Source of the DNA: SZUA-35 sp964351995
Lineage (GTDB): Bacteria > Actinomycetota > Acidimicrobiia > Acidimicrobiales > SZUA-35
Length of the DNA: 64,000 bases
Direction: 5' to 3'
Assembly: GCA_964351995.1 (NCBI GenBank)
Contig: CAYGQE010000017.1
Span: 1-64,000, forward strand
Below, piece by piece: positions 60,601 to 64,000 of the stretch. Positions within the stretch are counted from its first letter, which is position 1. Every line of letters begins with the position of its first letter. Under the pieces are notes generated by a model. The model saw only the letters and a list, made by a program, of their open reading frames with translations. It was not told the origin of the DNA and made no database searches. A program made the position numbers and the translations under genes.

Positions 60601-62135
60601 GCGAACAGCTGAGCGAAGTAGTCGAACAGCTGGCGGGGACGGCTGGACAACACCGCTGGCGGAGTGTCGGTTCCCATGGAACCGATGCTCTCAGCCGAGC
60701 TGCGGACCATGGGTTCGACGAGGAGTTCGAGTTCTTCTTGGGTGAAACCGTTGGCCGAGAGTTGAGGAATGAGCTCTTCATGAATCGGGTGATCGATGTC
60801 GCGAACCGGGAGGTCGCCAAGGTCGATCCAGTTCTTGTTCCAATCGGCATACGGCTTGGCCTTGGCGAGGGTGGACTTGATCTCGGCGTCATCGATGATG
60901 CGGCCCTGCTCGGTGTCGACCAGGAACATCTTGCCTGGCTCGAGCCGACCCTTGCGGACGACGTCTTCGGGCGCGACATCGATCACGCCGACTTCGGATG
61001 CCATGGCGACGATGCCGTCTTTGGTGACCCAATAGCGGCTGGGGCGAAGACCGTTGCGGTCGAGTACGGCGCCGACGACGGTGCCATCGGTGAAGGTGAC
61101 CGAGGCCGGGCCATCCCACGGCTCCATCAGCGCAGAATGGAAGCGGTAGAACTCGCGTGTGGCGGGATCCATCGTGGCGTTCTTTTCCCATGCCTCGGGG
61201 ATCATCATCAAGACGGCGTGGGGCAACGAGTATCCGCCCAGGTGCAGCAGTTCGAGCGCTTCATCGAAGCTGGCGGTGTCAGAAGCGTGCGGCGTGCAGA
61301 TCGGGAAGAGCTTCTCGATCCGGGCACCCCACAAGGGTGACGAAAGCATGGCTTCACGAGCTCGCATCCAGTTTCGGTTGCCCATGACGGTGTTGATCTC
61401 GCCGTTGTGGGCGACGAAGCGGTAGGGGTGAGCCAAGGGCCAAGAGGGAAATGTGTTGGTCGAGAAGCGGCTGTGAACAAGGGCAAGCGCACTCTCGATG
61501 CGCTCATCGACGAGGTCGGGGAAGAACTCTGCGAGCTGTGGGGTGGTGAGCATCCCCTTGTACACCAACGTCCGAGAACTCAAGCTCGAGAAGTAAACGG
61601 GCAGTTCGTGCTCGATGCGCTTGCGGACGATGAAGACTTCACGGTCGAGGTCGAGACCGCTGAGCCCGGCCGGCGAGCTCAGCACCAGTTGCTCGAAGGC
61701 GGGCATGACCTCGAGCGCTTGCTGCCCGAGTGACTCGGCGTTGGTTGGCACGGTTCGCCAGGCAACGAGTTCAAGGCCCTCATCGGCAATGATCTGGGCG
61801 ATGGCGGCCTTGGTTTCGGCTTGTTCGTCAGCGTCGACGGGGAGGAAGCCAATGCCTGTGGCGTATGTACCCGCAGCGGGCAGCCCGGGGATTTCTTCAG
61901 CGAGCAACCGATGGGGAACCTGCACGAGAATGCCAGCACCATCGCCGGTGTTCGGCTCGGCGTTGGTGGCACCTCGGTGTTGGAGGCAAGTGAGCGCATT
62001 GACCGCCAGGGCGACGACTCGGTTGGTCGGCTTGCCGTTGAGGTCGGCGATGAAGCTGACACCGCAAGCGTCGTGCTCGTTCGCTGGATCGTAGAGACCT
62101 TGAGCAGCCGGGAAATCGCCGACCGGCGATCGCAT
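57606..62135 (-). CDS. gltB: Glutamate synthase, large (alpha) subunit
   Basis: This 1509-residue enzyme core has a class II glutamine amidotransferase domain at the N terminus, with the catalytic Cys in EHDACGVSF (Cys24) after a short propeptide to be removed. NTNTFPSWPLAHPYRFVAHN-like and GEINTVMGNRNWMRARE motifs lie in that domain. The FMN synthase domain has GEGGESPERF, KPGEGGQLPGKKVW and ISPPPHHDIYSIEDL, then the [3Fe-4S] cysteines CVMMRVCHLDTCPVG. GXGXG repeats end the protein. I prefer the ATG at 62135 (family length); the TTG at 62201 would add 22 residues. Confidence 0.95.
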   Translation of the reverse strand: MRSPVGDFPAAQGLYDPANEHDACGVSFIADLNGKPTNRVVALAVNALTCLQHRGATNAEPNTGDGAGILVQVPHRLLAEEIPGLPAAGTYATGIGFLPVDADEQAETKAAIAQIIADEGLELVAWRTVPTNAESLGQQALEVMPAFEQLVLSSPAGLSGLDLDREVFIVRKRIEHELPVYFSSLSSRTLVYKGMLTTPQLAEFFPDLVDERIESALALVHSRFSTNTFPSWPLAHPYRFVAHNGEINTVMGNRNWMRAREAMLSSPLWGARIEKLFPICTPHASDTASFDEALELLHLGGYSLPHAVLMMIPEAWEKNATMDPATREFYRFHSALMEPWDGPASVTFTDGTVVGAVLDRNGLRPSRYWVTKDGIVAMASEVGVIDVAPEDVVRKGRLEPGKMFLVDTEQGRIIDDAEIKSTLAKAKPYADWNKNWIDLGDLPVRDIDHPIHEELIPQLSANGFTQEELELLVEPMVRSSAESIGSMGTDTPPAVLSSRPRQLFDYFAQLFAQVTNPPLDAIREELVTSGASSIGPEHNLLDPGPESTRQIRLPYPVITRDELTQIIHANAEGNFPHLKCHVIRGRFNINEGGVGLRRALEDVRHEASRAIAGGASLIVLSNRDATADLAPIPSLLLTGAVHQHLVRDKTRTQAGLVIDAADAREVHHFALLLGYGAGAVCPSLTFEAIEDRIAWDQSSVDPAVAAHNYLRAASKGVVKVMSKMGISTVASYTGAQIFEALGLGHDLVDEYFTGTTSKLGGIGLDEIAEECLHRHRRAFPDRPESNAHRELELGGEYQWRREGEYHLFNPETVFKLQHATRSKQYEVFKEYTALVDTQAEQLATLRGLFELVPAGAPVPIEEVEPISEIVKRFATGAMSYGSISAEAHETLAIAMNRLGGKSNTGEGGESPERFVTMENGDSKRSSIKQVASGRFGVTSEYLTNADDIQIKMAQGAKPGEGGQLPGKKVWPWIAEVRYSTPGVGLISPPPHHDIYSIEDLAQLIHDLKNANPSARIHVKLVAEVGVGTVAAGVSKAKSDVVLISGNDGGTGASPLTSLKHAGGPWELGLAETQQTLLLNDLRDRIVVQVDGQIKTGRDVIVAALLGGEEFGFATAPLVVSGCVMMRVCHLDTCPVGVATQNPELRARFSGQPEFVETFFEYIAEEVREYLAQLGFRTLDEAIGMAECLDTRPAIDHWKASGLDLSPILHVPDIAADASRRAIQVQDHGLDVALDQTLIADCSEAIANGTPFGKHYDIRNVNRTVGTMLGHEVTKAYGGAGLPDNTIDLSFTGSAGNSFGAFVPKGISLRLEGDANDYVGKGLSGGRIAVFPHKASTFVAEENIIAGNVLLYGATGGSAFFRGRVGERFCVRNSGAVAVVEGVGDHGCEYMTGGRAVILGTTGRNFAAGMSGGIAYVYDTDGRFASRVNREMVELERLSVADKVEVLGYLTEHRELTGSTVAKTLIEAWEDEAERVVKVMPREYKRVLLAQEQALRDGTDPIAAIMEATN

Positions 62136-62369
62136 CGATGCAACTGATCGCTGCGCGGACTTCTGCTGGGGGGCGGAGGAATCTCGCACCGGCTTCTCCA
62201 ATGGTTGGCGGGCTACAACCTGGGCGAGCCAGGCAGGGGTGAAGCAGGCGGGGACAGCACTGGCCCGGCCGGGTCGACAGGCTACCGGTCAGAGGGGTCG
62301 AACGGCCAAACCGGCAGGGGACATCGTCTGAACTCCGCTGCAGTGATTCGGTGCCGATACGGTCTCTGG

Positions 62370-63713
62370 ATGACCGCCGGAACGACGTCCAACACCGCCG
62401 AGTTAATGCTTGCTGACCTCGAAGCATCGCCTACGCCCTACCACGCAGTCGAGCGCTCGATCGAGCTGCTCGAAGCTGCTGGCTTCGACACGTGCGCTCT
62501 CGATGGTCCGTTGCCGGGGCCCGGCCGTCACATCGTGTCGGTCAGCGGCTTGCTGATTGCTTGGATCACGCCGACTTCGGTGACAACGCCGCCACCCGGG
62601 TTCACGATTGTCGGTGCCCACACCGACTCGCCGAACCTTCGGGTTCGGACCCACGCCGACGTGTCGTCGGCAGGTTGGGAACAGGTCGGGATGGAGACAT
62701 ACGGGGGTCTGCTCGCCAACTCGTGGTTGGATCGAGACCTTGGCCTCGCCGGCCGCGTGATTGTCGACATCGGCTCAGGCCCTGAAATCCGGTTGATGCG
62801 TGATGATCGCCCCATCTTGCGGATCCCGCAGCTGGCCATCCACCTGGATCGCGACATCAGGGAGAACGGCCTCCTCATCGATCCCCAGAAGCATCTCGTG
62901 CCGCTCTGGGGTCTCGGCTCAAGCGAGGGCAGCACCGGTGAGATCGGTTCCGTGGCGGCGTACGTGGCCGACCAAATCGATGTTCGAGCCGAACAGATCG
63001 TGGCCTGGGATCTGATGGCGTTCGACACCCAGGCACCCGCGATCGTCGGTCGTGATCAAGACATGATCGCCTCCGCCCGCATCGACAATCTTTTCTCGAC
63101 GTTCTGCGGGGTGCGAGCGTTGATCGAGGCGGCCGACTCACTCGATGAAAAGACCAACATCCCGGTGTTGGTGCTGTACGACCACGAGGAAGTCGGTTCG
63201 CAGTCAGCCACCGGCGCCGGCAGTGCCGTGCTGTCCAATGTGCTCGAACGCATCTCGTCGGCCCAGGGCTTGGAGCGGGCCGGGCATCTCCAACGTCTGC
63301 CTCGGTCCTACGTGGTGTCAGCCGACGGTGCTCACGCCACTCATCCCAACTATGTCGACAAGCACGAACCGAACCATCACATCAACGTGAACGGTGGCGT
63401 TGTGGTCAAGCGCAACTCGAACCAGCGCTATGCATCCGATGGCATCAGCGAGGCGCCTTTCCGGGCAGCTTGCGCCGCTGCGGGCGTGCCGGTGCAGACC
63501 TACATCCACCGCAATGATCTGCCCTGTGGTTCCACGATCGGTCCGGTCACCGCAGCTGGCCTCGGCGTGCCGACCATCGATGTCGGAGCACCACAGCTTG
63601 CGATGCACAGCATCAGAGAAATGGCGGGGGCAGCCGATGTCGGTCACCTCACCCTCGCCTTGACGTCGATCTGGGTGATGCCTCAAGTGGCGATTGGCAC
63701 AAGCTCCCACTAG
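62370..63713 (+). CDS. M18-family aspartyl aminopeptidase
   Basis: This 447-residue metallo-aminopeptidase removes N-terminal acidic or neutral residues. SPTPYHAVERSIELLEAAGF is the first conserved block, and FTIVGAHTDSPNLRVR carries the first metal His and Asp (H-x-D). DLMAFDTQAPAIVGRDQDMI and SARIDNLFSTFCGV give the bridging Asp region. LYDHEEVGSQSATGAGS has the catalytic Glu pair, ADGAHATHPNY a further metal ligand and VGAPQLAMHSIREMAG the last His. I chose the ATG at 62370. It is divergent from gltB with about 235 bp between the preferred starts. Confidence 0.92.
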   Translation: MTAGTTSNTAELMLADLEASPTPYHAVERSIELLEAAGFDTCALDGPLPGPGRHIVSVSGLLIAWITPTSVTTPPPGFTIVGAHTDSPNLRVRTHADVSSAGWEQVGMETYGGLLANSWLDRDLGLAGRVIVDIGSGPEIRLMRDDRPILRIPQLAIHLDRDIRENGLLIDPQKHLVPLWGLGSSEGSTGEIGSVAAYVADQIDVRAEQIVAWDLMAFDTQAPAIVGRDQDMIASARIDNLFSTFCGVRALIEAADSLDEKTNIPVLVLYDHEEVGSQSATGAGSAVLSNVLERISSAQGLERAGHLQRLPRSYVVSADGAHATHPNYVDKHEPNHHINVNGGVVVKRNSNQRYASDGISEAPFRAACAAAGVPVQTYIHRNDLPCGSTIGPVTAAGLGVPTIDVGAPQLAMHSIREMAGAADVGHLTLALTSIWVMPQVAIGTSSH

Positions 63714-63727
63714 CGTCTCGTCGGCTC

Positions 63728-63745
63728 GTAGGTCGTTCGGCCTAC
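63728..63745. terminator. Hairpin between pepM18 and hppA
   Basis: GTAGGTC-GTTC-GGCCTAC is a 7-bp stem (one G-U pair) with a 4-nt loop, 15 nt after the aminopeptidase stop and about 48 nt before the pyrophosphatase start. There is no U-tract. It may be a weak terminator or part of the hppA leader. Confidence 0.4.
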
Positions 63746-63792
63746 AGCCGCGTCGTACCTCGGCGCCCAGTCAACCTTCGAGGAGTTCACCC

Positions 63793-64000
63793 GTGGACGC
63801 AGTCCCTTATCTGGCCTTCGTGTCGGCACTTGCCGCACTCGGGCTCGCCGTTTTCTTCTTCCTGGATGTGAAGAAGGCCAGCCCAGGGAATGACCGCATG
63901 GTCTTCTTGATGACCGAGATCCAGAACGGTGCGAAGGCTTTCCTCAAGGCTGAGTACACCTGGGTTGCCGGCTTTGCCGTTGTGCTTGCCGTTGTGCTTG
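63793..64000 (+). CDS. hppA: Membrane-bound proton-translocating pyrophosphatase (N-terminal part)
   Basis: The frame opens at a GTG with AGGAG 7 nt upstream and runs off the window edge after 69 residues. It starts with a hydrophobic helix (LAFVSALAALGLAVFFFLDV) and then reads MTEIQNGAKAFLKAEYTWVA. This is the highly conserved N-terminal H+-PPase motif (IQEGAxAFLxxEYxxxA). A second helix begins before the end (GFAVVLAVVL). The enzyme couples pyrophosphate cleavage to proton (or sodium) pumping; the ion cannot be judged from this fragment. Catalytic loops lie outside the window. Confidence 0.88.
   Translation, partial: MDAVPYLAFVSALAALGLAVFFFLDVKKASPGNDRMVFLMTEIQNGAKAFLKAEYTWVAGFAVVLAVVL

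Noticed and set aside
60045..61340. 431-residue plus-strand open frame opposite gltB
   Set aside because: It is a shadow of the conserved glutamate synthase sequence and shows no family motif.

Overview
The window is GC-rich bacterial chromosome, most likely from an actinobacterium of the Acidimicrobiia (Ilumatobacter/Microthrix-like). This is inferred from gene content, not from a marker gene. The pointers are a fused FO synthase (FbiC type) for coenzyme F420, DUF3151, a histidine kinase/roadblock/DUF742/GTPase 'conservon', a DUF222-HNH (13E12-type) gene behind an actinobacterial LexA box, an HppA-type proton pyrophosphatase, and many acyl-CoA enzymes. No rRNA, tRNA or CRISPR was seen.

Region 1 (1-13.6 kb) is accessory. 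It holds two P-loop kinases, a small membrane protein, an IS110-family element, an ECF sigma/anti-sigma-like pair with a transglutaminase-fold protein, an ABC exporter coupled to a tandem GNAT protein, a VOC protein, a sulfotransferase-like protein, an MmcQ/YjbR protein coupled to a half-size VOC protein, a DUF222-HNH gene and a frameshifted gene. Five copies of an 82-bp repeat, all in the same orientation, lie between these modules. Each copy has two conserved blocks whose starts are exactly 53 bp apart, around a variable 29-bp core. A decayed sixth copy flanks the IS110. I found no copy by eye beyond 11 kb. This modular array is the most unusual feature of the window.

Region 2 (13.7-25.7 kb) is core metabolism and envelope: trmI with three small proteins, a Lon-N-domain protein, a D-Ala-D-Ala carboxypeptidase, a two-subunit NDP-forming acyl-CoA synthetase, a TetR regulator, a FIST sensor protein, then transketolase and transaldolase (non-oxidative pentose phosphate pathway).

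Region 3 (25.8-38.2 kb) has an LD-carboxypeptidase divergent from an HxlR regulator that overlaps fbiC, then a LOG-family enzyme, a ClC channel, RNase D, a MobA-like protein, DUF3151, pyruvate kinase and a histidine phosphatase.

Region 4 (38.2-51.9 kb) is lipid, CoA and amino-acid related: D-cysteine desulfhydrase-like, acyl-CoA dehydrogenase, flavin reductase, thioesterase, acyl-CoA ligase, two crotonases, GDPD, gamma-glutamyltransferase, alpha/beta hydrolase, nitroreductase and SDR.

Region 5 (51.9-64 kb) has the conservon with a divergent DUF4388 gene, the two glutamate synthase subunits (nitrogen assimilation), an M18 aminopeptidase and the start of hppA at the window edge.

Many adjacent genes overlap by 1-8 nt (ATGA, TAATG, TGATG), so translational coupling is the rule. 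Short palindromes with CGTTCTG/CAGAACG ends occur at three gene ends.
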